Source: Christiangramia portivictoriae DSM 23547 (GTDB lineage Bacteria; Bacteroidota; Bacteroidia; Flavobacteriales; Flavobacteriaceae). Taken from it: 64,000 bases of DNA. A model generated the notes under the pieces. That model saw nothing but the letters and a program-made list of their open reading frames with translations. It made no database searches and was not told the DNA's origin. Where the stretch lies: NCBI RefSeq assembly GCF_000423045.1, contig NZ_KE383971.1, positions 568,092 to 632,091 of the forward strand, in the 5' to 3' direction. Made by a program: the position numbers and the translations under genes. This document shows, in pieces, positions 1 to 8,632 of this stretch (its first letter is position 1; each line of letters starts with the position of its first letter).

Positions 1-27
1 CCGGACATTATGATGTCCGGGCTTTTT
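1..27 (+). terminator. Rho-independent terminator of an upstream gene
   Basis: An 8-bp perfect stem, CCGGACAT at 1-8 and ATGTCCGG at 13-20, closes a TATG loop and is followed by GCTTTTT. It should end a plus-strand gene that lies outside the window. The stem could extend further to the left, which cannot be seen. Confidence 0.75.
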
Positions 28-261
28 AATTGCTTGTACGAAACTTTAGAATGCTCTATTGTAAATATTATTGATCAGGGAAATTGTACTTAGCGACCGT
101 GTAATATGGAATCGTTATTTATCAGATCTATAGCTCGTCAATAATTATTAAAATTTTATAATCCGCAGGCCCGCAATGAAGAATGCTGTATCAATCTTTA
201 TAGGGTAGCATTACATTCACAATTTCTGAATTTGATGTTAGCTTGAACGGGCGGAGAATTC

Positions 262-972
262 TTAATCGAAGGTCTTAAGGACATTTGATGCCTTCTCTTT
301 ATAACTCCGACTAACAGGCAGCGATTTATTTCCAATGATCACTTCTTCATGAGAATACGACTCAATTTTACTAATATTGATGATATATGATCTGTGAATT
401 CTTAGAAAACTAGCATCTGGAAGTTTCTCTTCAATGGAGGAAATTGTCTCCCTGGTAACTTTAGTGCCTTCGGTAGTTTCTATTTTCAGGTAATCGCTCA
501 AACTTTCTATCCATGATATGTTTTTGAAATCGATTTTATGCATTTTCCGATCGATTTTGACAAAAAAGAAGTCAGTTGCTAACTCCGCCCGATCTGCAGC
601 GGTAGTTTTAGAATAAAGATTTTTGAAATTAAGAACTGCGTCGAGAAATCTTTCAAAAGAAATAGGCTTAAGCAAATAATCTGCTGCGTGAAGATTAAAT
701 CCCTCGATAGCAAATTCTCTGTAAGCGGTGGTGAAAATCACTTTAATATCTTTATTGATGGCTTTTGCAAATGCGATCCCGGAAATCCCCGGCATGTTAA
801 TATCCAGAAATATCAGGTCAATCTTGGTAGTACTAATACAGTTAAAAGCTTCGGTAGCATTTCGGCAGGACTGTACGATCTCCAGAAAATCTATTTTTAA
901 AATATGATTTTTAAGGATGTCAAGGGCAACCGGTTCGTCATCAACGAGCAAACATCGAATTTTCTCAGGCAT
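262..972 (-). CDS. LytTR-family response regulator
   Basis: Cytoplasmic two-component response regulator of the LytR/AlgR type, 236 aa, the usual length. The N-terminal receiver domain (about residues 5-120) shows the acidic pair DD at 11-12 and the phosphoacceptor Asp57 in FLDINMPG. The C-terminal LytTR DNA-binding domain (about 135-236) carries the family motif RIHRSYIINISKI. Its start overlaps the end of the sensor kinase gene upstream by 8 nt, so the two are co-transcribed and translationally coupled. The pair probably forms a signalling unit for an unknown cue; targets cannot be read from the sequence. Identification of the family is secure. Confidence 0.93.
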   Translation of the reverse strand: MPEKIRCLLVDDEPVALDILKNHILKIDFLEIVQSCRNATEAFNCISTTKIDLIFLDINMPGISGIAFAKAINKDIKVIFTTAYREFAIEGFNLHAADYLLKPISFERFLDAVLNFKNLYSKTTAADRAELATDFFFVKIDRKMHKIDFKNISWIESLSDYLKIETTEGTKVTRETISSIEEKLPDASFLRIHRSYIINISKIESYSHEEVIIGNKSLPVSRSYKEKASNVLKTFD

Positions 973-2047
973 AGACAGGATTTTTTGAGAGTTTCAGAAT
1001 TAACTGTACATGAAAATGATCTTTTTGGTTCTTGATGTCAAGATGGTAATTGTTCTCGTAAAGCAGATCCAGTCTACGTTTAATATTCTCCAGACCAATA
1101 CCGCTATCAGAATTTTCTGCTGGAATTTCCGGTTTCGTATTTTCTATCGTAAACCTTAGATGTTCATTATCAAACTTCAGTTGTATAGTAATTTGCAGTC
1201 TTCCGTCAGCACCACGGCCGTGTTTAAAACAGTTTTCTACAAAAGGCAGCAATAGCATGGGCGCAATCTCCACATCTTCTGAAAACTCTTCAATATCAGT
1301 ATGAACACAGAGAAGATTCTGAAACCTCTTTTTTTCAAGGGCTATATAGTTTTGAATATGCCTTATTTCAGCATTTAGCGAAACCACTGGTTTTTTGGTT
1401 TGGTATAGAATATAATCCAGTAGTTCTGATAGTTGCAGAATCATTTCTGAAGTATTCTGGTCATTTTTCAGACTTAAACCATAGATGGTATTGAGGGAAT
1501 TGAAAAGAAAATGTGGATGGATTTGCAGCTTTAAATAATCCAGTTCCTGTTCTTTAAATTTCAACTGGGCCTCCAGGATTTTATTCCTCAATTCCTCGTT
1601 TCTGGCTGCTGTTGCATAATTGTATTTCAGTAGACTAAAGGCGGAAGACAACGCTACCACCAGGTAAACGCTAATCATGATATACGCAAGACTTTTCGTG
1701 ATTGGATAACTATCCTCATAAGTGTAACCTGAAGTGAGCACCTTCGCGTAGAAAGCTGATATACATATATAGCAGGCAGAAATCACGCAGGCAGCAAAAG
1801 TGTACAAACCAAAATGAACGTATTTCTTAGGAATGAGATACCCTGGAATGATCTGGTATACAAAAGCATAGGTTGTCATGATAGTTACCGGGAGGAAGAA
1901 AGTTGCAAAGGTGACAACCTCTTCGAAAGCTGCGCCTTCAAACCCAAAAAAGAAAGCGAAATAGGCTAACACCAAAAGCCAGAACAGGCCGTGAAGCAAC
2001 AATTTTTTACTCAAATTTAGAATGGCCAGCAATAGTCTCATAAACAA
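965..2047 (-). CDS. LytS-type sensor histidine kinase
   Basis: Membrane sensor kinase, 360 aa. Four hydrophobic segments (about residues 18-38, 45-70, 80-104, 118-140) lead into a short coiled linker and a His_kinase domain with the motif HPHFLFNSLN (phosphoacceptor His near 179). The ATP-binding domain shows an N-box (LLPFVENCFKHG) and a G-box (GIGLENIKRRL). There is no recognisable extracytoplasmic sensor domain, so the signal is probably sensed in or near the membrane. It overlaps the LytTR regulator by 8 nt. A second Met at codon 3 could be the start. This is the common Bacteroidetes LytS/LytTR pair arrangement. Confidence 0.92.
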   Translation of the reverse strand: MFMRLLLAILNLSKKLLLHGLFWLLVLAYFAFFFGFEGAAFEEVVTFATFFLPVTIMTTYAFVYQIIPGYLIPKKYVHFGLYTFAACVISACYICISAFYAKVLTSGYTYEDSYPITKSLAYIMISVYLVVALSSAFSLLKYNYATAARNEELRNKILEAQLKFKEQELDYLKLQIHPHFLFNSLNTIYGLSLKNDQNTSEMILQLSELLDYILYQTKKPVVSLNAEIRHIQNYIALEKKRFQNLLCVHTDIEEFSEDVEIAPMLLLPFVENCFKHGRGADGRLQITIQLKFDNEHLRFTIENTKPEIPAENSDSGIGLENIKRRLDLLYENNYHLDIKNQKDHFHVQLILKLSKNPVYA

Positions 2048-2218
2048 CTAAAATTGTGACTTAAATTTGATTTATAAAAATTATTGCGATGAATAACTGG
2101 TTTAATGAGGCGTAGAACCTTATTTACACATAATTTCTAAACAGAATTGACAAATTGTAAAATCAGGTTCAAAACATGCAACTCGTCTCAATTTTTAAAT
2201 TTCAGCTTAACTTTCTGG

Positions 2219-2226
2219 TAAGTTTG
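2219..2226 (+). promoter_or_regulatory. Candidate -7 box TAAGTTTG for the ExbB-like gene
   Basis: TAAGTTTG matches the Bacteroidetes -7 consensus TAnnTTTG and lies 26 nt before the ATG at 2253, placing transcription start near 2230. No clear -33 element is seen. It sits in the divergent region between the kinase gene and the ExbB-like gene. Confidence 0.45.
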
Positions 2227-2252
2227 GTTGTAGTAACCAATAAAACACAATT

Positions 2253-2690
2253 ATGATTGTAATTATTAATATTCTTTTCCAAAACCCGGGTTTCTTTCAG
2301 CAATTTGCAGATCGAATTTATGAAGGCGGGCCACTTGCCATGAGTCTTATTCTGGTCTCATTCCTAATGATCCTATTCCTGGTTATCCGGGCAGCGATGA
2401 ACCTGAAAGCGGCTAGTCATAAGTTTCGAAAAAACATTTCCTTGATCAATCAACTGGCATTAATTGCTTTGGTCATAGGTCTTTTTGCACAATTCACTGG
2501 TTTGATACAAATATTTGATGCTTTTGAATCTCTTGGAGATGTAAATCCCGCGATGTTTGCCGGCGGACTAAAAGTGACGCTCCTTGCTCCTTTGTTTGGC
2601 GGACTCACTTTCCTGGTGGGGCGTATTTGCAGTTTTATACTTCACTGGATTCGTAAGTCAGATCTTGATGCGAACTCAGCCAGGGCTTAG
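2253..2690 (+). CDS. MotA/TolQ/ExbB-like membrane protein
   Basis: Small inner-membrane protein of 145 aa with three hydrophobic segments (about residues 28-50, 65-88, 105-130). The stretch around residues 75-120 (GLFAQFTGLIQIFDA then MFAGGLKVTLLAPLFGG) resembles the proton-channel core of the MotA/TolQ/ExbB family, but the protein is shorter than a typical ExbB and lacks the long cytoplasmic loop. No ExbD/TolR or TonB partner lies nearby. It has its own promoter-like box upstream. It may be an orphan ExbB-like channel subunit or a flavobacterial membrane protein of unknown role; the family link is moderately supported. Confidence 0.65.
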   Translation: MIVIINILFQNPGFFQQFADRIYEGGPLAMSLILVSFLMILFLVIRAAMNLKAASHKFRKNISLINQLALIALVIGLFAQFTGLIQIFDAFESLGDVNPAMFAGGLKVTLLAPLFGGLTFLVGRICSFILHWIRKSDLDANSARA

Positions 2691-2843
2691 GTACACCAAT
2701 TCAGCTATTTCATCATTCAAATTACGAACGCCATAAATCCATCATAATCTATGAAACATTTATAAAATCCTGGAATTAATTATTTTCCATTTTTGTAAAT
2801 GAACATTTACTACATTTAGGTGTTAATTCTAATTTTAGAAATC

Positions 2844-2951
2844 ATGGGGAAAGAGAAATCACCTTCAAAAAATTCAGCTAAAAAAGAAGCGGTGCTGAGT
2901 TTAAAAGAAAAGAGAGCGGCAAAGGCAGCGAAAAAGAAAAACAGATCATAA
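2844..2951 (+). CDS. Basic Lys/Ala-rich small protein (35 aa)
   Basis: A 35-codon ORF starts at ATG 2844 and ends with TAA 2949-2951, directly before a strong terminator. The product starts MGKEKSPSKN and ends AAKAAKKKNRS; about a third of the residues are Lys or Arg and the C-terminal half is Lys/Ala repeats like a nucleic-acid-binding helix or a histone-tail-like peptide. No function is assigned. The position, convergent with and sharing a terminator with a DEAD-box helicase, hints at RNA-related biology, but that is inference. The match of ORF end to terminator supports it being real. Confidence 0.6.
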   Translation: MGKEKSPSKNSAKKEAVLSLKEKRAAKAAKKKNRS

Positions 2952-2958
2952 AAACGAA

Positions 2959-2989
2959 GGAGCGCAAATGCGCTCCTTTTTATTTTTTT
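2959..2989. terminator. Terminator between small basic ORF and helicase
   Basis: An 8-bp stem, GGAGCGCA at 2959-2966 and TGCGCTCC at 2969-2976, is followed by TTTTTATTTTTTT. It ends the plus-strand small ORF. It lies just past the helicase stop (2980-2982) on the minus strand, where a weaker T-rich tract follows, so it may act in both directions. Confidence 0.85.
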
Positions 2990-4323
2990 CTTCTCCGGTT
3001 GGCATTTTTATCACCTCGGGTTTTCGGTTTTTTATATTTCTTGGCAATTTCCCTGCGATAACTACCTCCCAGGTTTACCTTTTTGTTTTTTTCCTTTTTC
3101 TCGTGAAAAGCCGGTCCTGCTTCCTGGTCATCAGAATGCGGATTGTAGATCTCAATAGATCTTGGTTTTTCTTCCGCGATCAATTCGGTAGAAATTTCAA
3201 CAGTTTCCGGGATCGCATGTTCCGGTACCTGCATATCCATGAGCGATTCGATCTTTTCGAAATTTTCGGCTTCAGCATCGGTCTTGAAGATAATTGCAAC
3301 ACCTTTCTTCTCTGCACGACCCGTACGTCCAATACGATGCATGTAATTTTCAGGATAATGGGGAGTATCCAGATTAATTACATGTGATACATTTTCTATA
3401 TCCAGTCCACGAGCCATCACATCTGTTGAGATCATGATTCGCGTACGACCTTCAGCAAATTCCTGAAGGCTGTTGAGTCGGTAATTCTGACTCTTCCCTG
3501 TATGCACTACGCTTACCTGATGCCTGAATTCAGAATCAAGAATATCGAAAAGTTTATCGGCAAAACGCTTGTCGGTCGTAAAAATCAGGACCTTGCGATA
3601 TTCATCTTCATTTTTAAAAAGCTCCTTGAATAGATTTGCTTTCGTATTAAAATTTGGAACCTTGTATGCTCGCTGTTCTATGTTTTCCAGCGGTGTACCA
3701 CTTACGGCAACCGATATTTTCTCTGGATTTTTGAAGTTTGCGTCGATCATCGCTTCCACGGTTTCGGTCATTGTTGCCGAGAACATGATGCTTTGCCTGT
3801 TCTGCGGAAGCAATTCGAGGATATTGTTCACCTGGAATTTAAAACCAAGATCCAGCATCACATCTACTTCATCGATCACAAATTTCTGAATGGACTTTAG
3901 CTGAACCGCTCTTCGTAATACCAGGTCATAAAGTCGCCTTGGAGTTGCTACCAGGATGTCCTGTCCCTGCATGAGATCCTGGTGTTGCGTATTAATGTTC
4001 ACGCCACCATAAATCCCTGAAATCCTCACGTTGATATACTTTGCGATTTTTTCAATTTCCTCAACCACCTGTACCACCAGTTCGCGCGTTGGAACAAGAA
4101 TCAAGATCCTGGGATTTTTCTGTTCCAAATATCTGAGCATTCTTAAAAGCGGCAGCAAATAGGCAAACGTCTTACCGGTTCCCGTTTGCGCGATCCCAAC
4201 CACATCCCTGCCAGACATGATCGATGAAAATGCCTGTTCCTGAATGGGTGTAGGTGCCTGGAAATTAAGATCTTCCAATGCATTACGCAGCGGAGTGTTT
4301 AGGTTTAGATCCTGAAAGCTCAA
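2980..4323 (-). CDS. DEAD-box RNA helicase, RhlE-like, with DEVD motif
   Basis: ATP-dependent RNA helicase acting in RNA remodelling, ribosome assembly or decay. From the chosen start the order is Q-motif (FQAPTPIQEQ), Walker A AQTGTGKT at about 45-52, PTREL, motif II as DEVD rather than DEAD, SAT, then the second RecA domain with RGLDI and HRIGRTGR. The tail is basic and low-complexity (about the last 90 residues), typical of RhlE-like proteins. The open frame extends to an ATG at 4374, but a -7 box (4344-4351) lies inside that extension, and TTG at 4323 gives the usual family start (MSFQDLNLN). I therefore favour 4323; the longer form remains possible. Confidence 0.9.
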   Translation of the reverse strand: MSFQDLNLNTPLRNALEDLNFQAPTPIQEQAFSSIMSGRDVVGIAQTGTGKTFAYLLPLLRMLRYLEQKNPRILILVPTRELVVQVVEEIEKIAKYINVRISGIYGGVNINTQHQDLMQGQDILVATPRRLYDLVLRRAVQLKSIQKFVIDEVDVMLDLGFKFQVNNILELLPQNRQSIMFSATMTETVEAMIDANFKNPEKISVAVSGTPLENIEQRAYKVPNFNTKANLFKELFKNEDEYRKVLIFTTDKRFADKLFDILDSEFRHQVSVVHTGKSQNYRLNSLQEFAEGRTRIMISTDVMARGLDIENVSHVINLDTPHYPENYMHRIGRTGRAEKKGVAIIFKTDAEAENFEKIESLMDMQVPEHAIPETVEISTELIAEEKPRSIEIYNPHSDDQEAGPAFHEKKEKNKKVNLGGSYRREIAKKYKKPKTRGDKNANRRRKK

Positions 4324-4343
4324 AGTATAGTTTTTTATTTTTG

Positions 4344-4351
4344 CAAAGGTA
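4344..4351 (-). promoter_or_regulatory. Candidate -7 box TACCTTTG for the helicase
   Basis: On the minus strand TACCTTTG matches TAnnTTTG exactly. Transcription would start near 4340, downstream of the ATG at 4374 but upstream of the TTG at 4323, which argues that the TTG is the true start of the helicase. Confidence 0.5.
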
Positions 4352-4383
4352 CTGCTTAACGTGCTAACCTGCACACTTATATA

Positions 4384-5097
4384 CTAGTAAATGCGAATCT
4401 GGTAGCTTGCTTCAAAATCCTGCTGTGCTTCTACCACTTCATTACCAGCTTTTTCTTCAAAATCTTTACTGGCATCTGCCAGGTCTGTATATCCAAGCCA
4501 GGGCTCAATACAAACATAGGCCGCGTTCGGTTTTGCCCAGATACCTAGGTCCTTAAAATCGTTAAATTCAACTCCTAAAATAGCACCTTCAGTTTTGCTG
4601 TGAAGCGTTACTTCTTTCGATTTGATACTTCGGAAGATCAAAGCATCCTTGTCAAAAAGGTCAGGTCTTAACATCAATTCTTGCTCGTTCTCAAGTATTT
4701 TAGCAGTTTGATCTCCAAGCAGGCCATTTCTATCCAGGATCTCGGTTGTTAGATCTACTTTTTGGTCAAATTGAAGGGAATAATCTTCGATCTTTTCACC
4801 TTCAGAATAGAGAATATTAAAGGCCGGGTGCCCTCCAAGCGAAAAATATAAAGGCTTTTCATCAAGATTAATTACACGATGTTTTACTTCCAGTATTTTG
4901 TCCTTTAGCTTAAACGTAATCCTGAAGGCAAATTTGAAAGGATACATTTGTAAGGTTTCTTCAGAATAAAGAAGTTCAAAAACAAGCGCATCTTCGGTTT
5001 TCTCTTTTAGTCTTATCTGGTCGTTATGCCGAATAATCCCATGTTTTGGCAGACTATAAGTTGATCCTTCATAATTATATACACCATCCTTCAGCAT
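4384..5097 (-). CDS. LacX-like aldose 1-epimerase family protein, 5' end disturbed
   Basis: Member of the galactose mutarotase-like fold, LacX/YeaD-type branch, likely acting on a hexose or hexose phosphate in the cytoplasm. Motifs include the HGIIRHN loop near residue 19 and SLGGHPAFN. The first ATG gives only 237 aa. The same frame stays open upstream to 5283 and encodes family-like sequence (ending APNLFPVIG just before the Met), but has no ATG there; a stop lies at 5284-5286. An ATG exists at 5265-5267 in another frame, and removing 2 nt from the AGAAGA tract after it would restore a full-length protein. The gene is thus either frameshifted, started at an unusual codon, or affected by a sequence error. 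Confidence 0.75.
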   Translation of the reverse strand: MLKDGVYNYEGSTYSLPKHGIIRHNDQIRLKEKTEDALVFELLYSEETLQMYPFKFAFRITFKLKDKILEVKHRVINLDEKPLYFSLGGHPAFNILYSEGEKIEDYSLQFDQKVDLTTEILDRNGLLGDQTAKILENEQELMLRPDLFDKDALIFRSIKSKEVTLHSKTEGAILGVEFNDFKDLGIWAKPNAAYVCIEPWLGYTDLADASKDFEEKAGNEVVEAQQDFEASYQIRIY

Positions 5098-5346
5098 TCC
5101 AATAACCGGAAAAAGATTGGGCGCATGACTTCCCCAAACATCCGGATCTGCCTGCCAGATGTATTCCCTTCCGGTTTTCTTGTTTAGTATGCTGCAAAGC
5201 TCGGCACCGGTTTCCAGAACGCCAATCTTTAAATCTTCATTTCTATATAATGTGTGGTCTTCTCCATAAATTAAATTCAGTACTTAGTAACCAGGTTGAC
5301 AATAATAGCTAAGATAAATTTTAAGTAATTTTAGAAAAAGTCAAAT

Positions 5347-5882
5347 ATGAAAAAGATTCTCGCTTTTGCTGGTTCCAACAGCAGTACCTCCATAAATAAA
5401 ATGCTGTTGCTGCATGTCACCGGACGTATCCAGGGACATCATATGAAAATCCTTGATCTAACAGAATTTCCTTTACCAATATATGATCAGGATATTGAAA
5501 AAGAATCGGGAATCCCATTAAACGCAAAGATCCTTTATAATCATATTCGTGATCATGACGCGCTGGTCATCGCTGCCAACGAACATAATGGAAGTGCCTC
5601 CGCGTTTTTTAAAATATCATCGACTGGCTTTCACGCAATGACAAGAATTTTCTGGAAGGTAAAAAGATATTACTTATGAGTACTTCTCCGGGGAGACGGG
5701 GAGCGAAAAGTTCGCTGGATTACTGCCGCGATATCTTCGGAAGATTTGGTGGCGATGTGATCGAAAGTTTTAGTTTTCCATCATTCCAGGAAAATTTTAA
5801 AGACGGAAAAGTGACAAACGAAGTACTGGATATGGGAATTGAGGACGTGCTTACTACCTTTGCACATCAAATCGAAGCATAA
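5347..5882 (+). pseudogene. NADPH-dependent FMN reductase family protein, frameshifted
   Basis: Flavodoxin-like NADPH:FMN reductase, reducing flavin or quinone substrates in the cytoplasm. The first frame (5347-5679) has the N-terminal flavin-binding motif FAGSNSSTSINKMLLL and the NEHNGSASAFFK segment; the rest, including LLMSTSPGRRGA, is in the -1 frame up to 5882. One missing A in the run at 5611-5614 explains the break exactly: with five A residues the protein reads through as FFKNIIDWLSRNDKNFLEG into the second part, about 178 aa. It is divergent from the LacX-like gene, which also has a 5' indel. A homopolymer sequencing error is as likely as a real mutation. Confidence 0.85.
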
Positions 5883-7175
5883 TTGAGAACAAAAAGGTCT
5901 TTTGCCATAGAGAATGTGGCAGATTTTAAAAAGAAATTACTCAAATGGGGAAACACTTTTCCTGAGATCGTTTGGCTGGATAGTAACCTGGATTCTTCTG
6001 AAAATTCCGAATTTGAAGCAGTGCTGGCTGTAGAAGCCTTTACCGCTATAAAAACCGATTATCATCATGCATTCGATAAGCTGAAGGAATATCAGCAAAC
6101 TACCAAAGACTGGATATTTGGCTATTTAAGCTATGACCTTAAAAATGATGTAGAACGCTTAAAATCTTCTAATTACGACGGACTACAATTTCCAGACCTG
6201 TATTTTTTTCAGCCACAAAAGCTGGTCTTCTTAAAAGAGCATACCGCAGAATTTGTGTACCTGAAAATGGTAGATGATGAAATAGATGCTGATTATGAGC
6301 AAATTCTTAATACTGCACTTCATACTGAAATCGCTCACGAACAAATAGACATTCAATCCAGGATTAGTAAAGAGGACTATCTTAAAAAGGTGGATGCCAT
6401 GCTGGAGCATATTCATCGCGGGGATATTTACGAAGCGAACCTGTGCCAGGAATTCTTTGCTGAGCATGTAGAACTCAATGCATTTTCTATCTATCAAAGT
6501 CTCAACGAAATTTCCACACCACCATTTGCTGCATTTTTAAGGCTGGAAAACATCAACCTGGTTTCGGCTTCGCCAGAGCGATATCTTCGGAAAAAAGGTG
6601 ATCAATTGCTCACTCAGCCCATCAAAGGCACGGCAAGAAGATCTGCAAATCCCAGGGAAGACAGGGAAATAGCCATGAAACTGGCCCGGGATCCAAAGGA
6701 GATATCAGAAAACGTGATGATCGTGGATCTGGTGCGCAATGATCTTTCCAGGATCGCTGAAAAAGGATCTGTGAAAGTAGATGAGCTATGCAAAGTTTAT
6801 TCTTTTAAACAGGTGCACCAGATGATCTCCACCGTCACCGCTACCATCGCCAATGGCATTGAACCTGTAGAAGCCTTGCGAACAAGTTTTCCCATGGGAA
6901 GCATGACCGGGGCACCCAAAATTTCAGCAATGAAGATCATTGAAGAGCTGGAAAGTACCAAGCGCGGATTGTATAGTGGCGCTGTGGGTTATTTCTCTCC
7001 CGCAGGTGATTTTGATTTCAATGTGGTCATTCGCAGTATTCTCTATAATTCAAATACTAAATACCTGTCCTTTTCTGTAGGGGGCGCTATTACCGCAAAG
7101 TCGAACCCGCAAATGGAGTATGAAGAATGCCTCCTGAAATCGAAAGCATTACGTGAGGTTCTGGAGAATTTATAG
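5883..7175 (+). CDS. pabB: Aminodeoxychorismate synthase component I
   Basis: Chorismate-binding enzyme that makes 4-amino-4-deoxychorismate, a folate precursor, using ammonia from a glutamine amidotransferase partner. The 430-aa protein has the C-terminal chorismate-binding core from about residue 160: PIKGTARR, ENVMIVDLVRNDLSRI, FPMGSMTGAPK and a GLYSGAVGYFSP segment. The N-terminal part is short, as in stand-alone PabB proteins. TrpE is an alternative, but no trp genes are near. The start is TTG at 5883, immediately after the TAA of the reductase remnant; no better in-frame ATG is seen upstream. The amidotransferase partner is not in this window. Confidence 0.88.
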   Translation: MRTKRSFAIENVADFKKKLLKWGNTFPEIVWLDSNLDSSENSEFEAVLAVEAFTAIKTDYHHAFDKLKEYQQTTKDWIFGYLSYDLKNDVERLKSSNYDGLQFPDLYFFQPQKLVFLKEHTAEFVYLKMVDDEIDADYEQILNTALHTEIAHEQIDIQSRISKEDYLKKVDAMLEHIHRGDIYEANLCQEFFAEHVELNAFSIYQSLNEISTPPFAAFLRLENINLVSASPERYLRKKGDQLLTQPIKGTARRSANPREDREIAMKLARDPKEISENVMIVDLVRNDLSRIAEKGSVKVDELCKVYSFKQVHQMISTVTATIANGIEPVEALRTSFPMGSMTGAPKISAMKIIEELESTKRGLYSGAVGYFSPAGDFDFNVVIRSILYNSNTKYLSFSVGGAITAKSNPQMEYEECLLKSKALREVLENL

Positions 7176-7217
7176 TCAGATTTTGACTAAATTCAGGCTT
7201 TGTATAATCGACTAGAT

Positions 7218-8531
7218 ATGGAAAAAGCCTTCAAAAAGATCATCAAAGAAGAATATCCTTTTCTTTGTACCAGTAAATTGTTGATCGCTGTGAGTGGCGG
7301 TGTGGATAGTGTTGTTCTGGCACATTTGTGTAAGATCTCCAAAATGGAATTCGCCATTGCGCATTGCAATTTCAACCTTCGTAATGAAGAAAGTGATGCA
7401 GATGAAGCCTTTGTAAAGCAACTGGCAGAAAATCTTGAAGTTCCTTTTTATAGCCAGAGTTTTAATACCATGAAATTTGCCGATAATGCCGGTATTTCCA
7501 TACAAATGGCCGCCCGTGAACTGCGCTATAGCTGGTTTGCAGAATTGTCAAATTCCATGGAATTTGATTATACCCTTACTGCACATCATGCGAATGACAA
7601 TCTTGAGACCTTTTTAATCAATCTTATTCGTGGGACTGGTCCTGAGGGTTTGCTGGGAATCAAGGACATACATCACCAGGTAATAAGACCTTTGATAAGG
7701 TTTTCCAGAGTCGAAATCGAAGAATTTGCCAGGCTTAAAGGCCTGCATTGGCGGGAAGATTCCAGTAATGCTTCAGATAAATATATGAGAAACAAGATTC
7801 GACATCATATGGTGCCACTCATGCAGGAACTCAATCCACAATTGCTTGAAAGTTTTGCGAAAACTCAGCAGCATTTAAATGAAAACATTGATCTGGTCGA
7901 GGATTATATGAGTCTTTTATATCCAAAGATCATTAGCAGAGATGTTTTTGGGTATGCACTTGATGTAGCTTTTCTGAAAAAACTACCAAATTCAAGGCAG
8001 ATTCTTTACCAGTTGCTCAAGTCTTTTGGGTTTAATGAATGGAACGATGTGCATGATCTTCTGGATGCACAGACCGGTAAAATGGTCCTTTCAGAGTCAC
8101 ACCGGCTTATCAAGGATAGAGATAGATTATTACTTACAGAAATTCAGGACGAGACCATGAATACAGAGTACCATCTGGAAAAAGGTGATGAATTTGTGAT
8201 GATTCCAGACTTTGGAGCCCTGCATTTGACTGAAGTCGAGAATTTCGATAGGACTGCTCCCAATAGTATTTTTGTGCCGGTTCGAAAACTTCAGTTTCCC
8301 TTATTGATAAGAAAATGGAAAGAAGGAGATTACTTTATTCCTTTTGGCATGAAAGGAAAAAAGAAGCTGAGTGATTACTTCAAGGATGAGAAATTCAGTT
8401 TACCACAAAAGGAGCAAACCTGGTTGCTGTTTTCCGGAGAAGAACTGGTCTGGATCATCAACGAGCGTGCAGATAATCGATTTGCCGTTGAAAAAGGTGA
8501 TCGGGAGATCCTGAAAATTAGCTTCAGCTAA
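7218..8531 (+). CDS. tilS: tRNA(Ile)-lysidine synthase
   Basis: Cytoplasmic ATP-dependent enzyme that converts the C34 wobble base of tRNA-Ile(CAU) to lysidine so that AUA is decoded. The N-type ATP pyrophosphatase P-loop reads SGGVDS near residue 24, followed by AHCNFNLR and the TAHHANDNLETFLINL region. The C-terminal domain (PLLIRKWKEGDYFIPFGMKGKKKLSDYF) is the TilS substrate-binding module. The product is 437 aa from ATG 7218; a TTG at 7200 would add six residues but has little support. It follows pabB by about 40 nt and is probably co-transcribed. Confidence 0.95.
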   Translation: MEKAFKKIIKEEYPFLCTSKLLIAVSGGVDSVVLAHLCKISKMEFAIAHCNFNLRNEESDADEAFVKQLAENLEVPFYSQSFNTMKFADNAGISIQMAARELRYSWFAELSNSMEFDYTLTAHHANDNLETFLINLIRGTGPEGLLGIKDIHHQVIRPLIRFSRVEIEEFARLKGLHWREDSSNASDKYMRNKIRHHMVPLMQELNPQLLESFAKTQQHLNENIDLVEDYMSLLYPKIISRDVFGYALDVAFLKKLPNSRQILYQLLKSFGFNEWNDVHDLLDAQTGKMVLSESHRLIKDRDRLLLTEIQDETMNTEYHLEKGDEFVMIPDFGALHLTEVENFDRTAPNSIFVPVRKLQFPLLIRKWKEGDYFIPFGMKGKKKLSDYFKDEKFSLPQKEQTWLLFSGEELVWIINERADNRFAVEKGDREILKISFS

Positions 8532-8632
8532 AAAAATCGATATAATTGTAAGTTCAATCTCTTGTTTTTCCTGAATTCCTTCAGGATTACTTCCCTAATT
8601 TCTATCTTTAGACGTTCTATAAAAATATACCA

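Noticed and set aside
2968-3387. Plus-strand ORF opposite the helicase (139 aa)
   Set aside because: It is antisense to a clear helicase gene, rich in Phe and Arg from reverse-complemented codons, and shows no family motif.
5602-5624. Programmed -1 frameshift in the FMN reductase gene (TTTTTTAAAAT)
   Set aside because: The zero-frame codons do not fit a slippery X-XXY-YYZ heptamer, and a slip on the Phe codon would enter TAA at 5610-5612 in the -1 frame. A lost A in the homopolymer is simpler.
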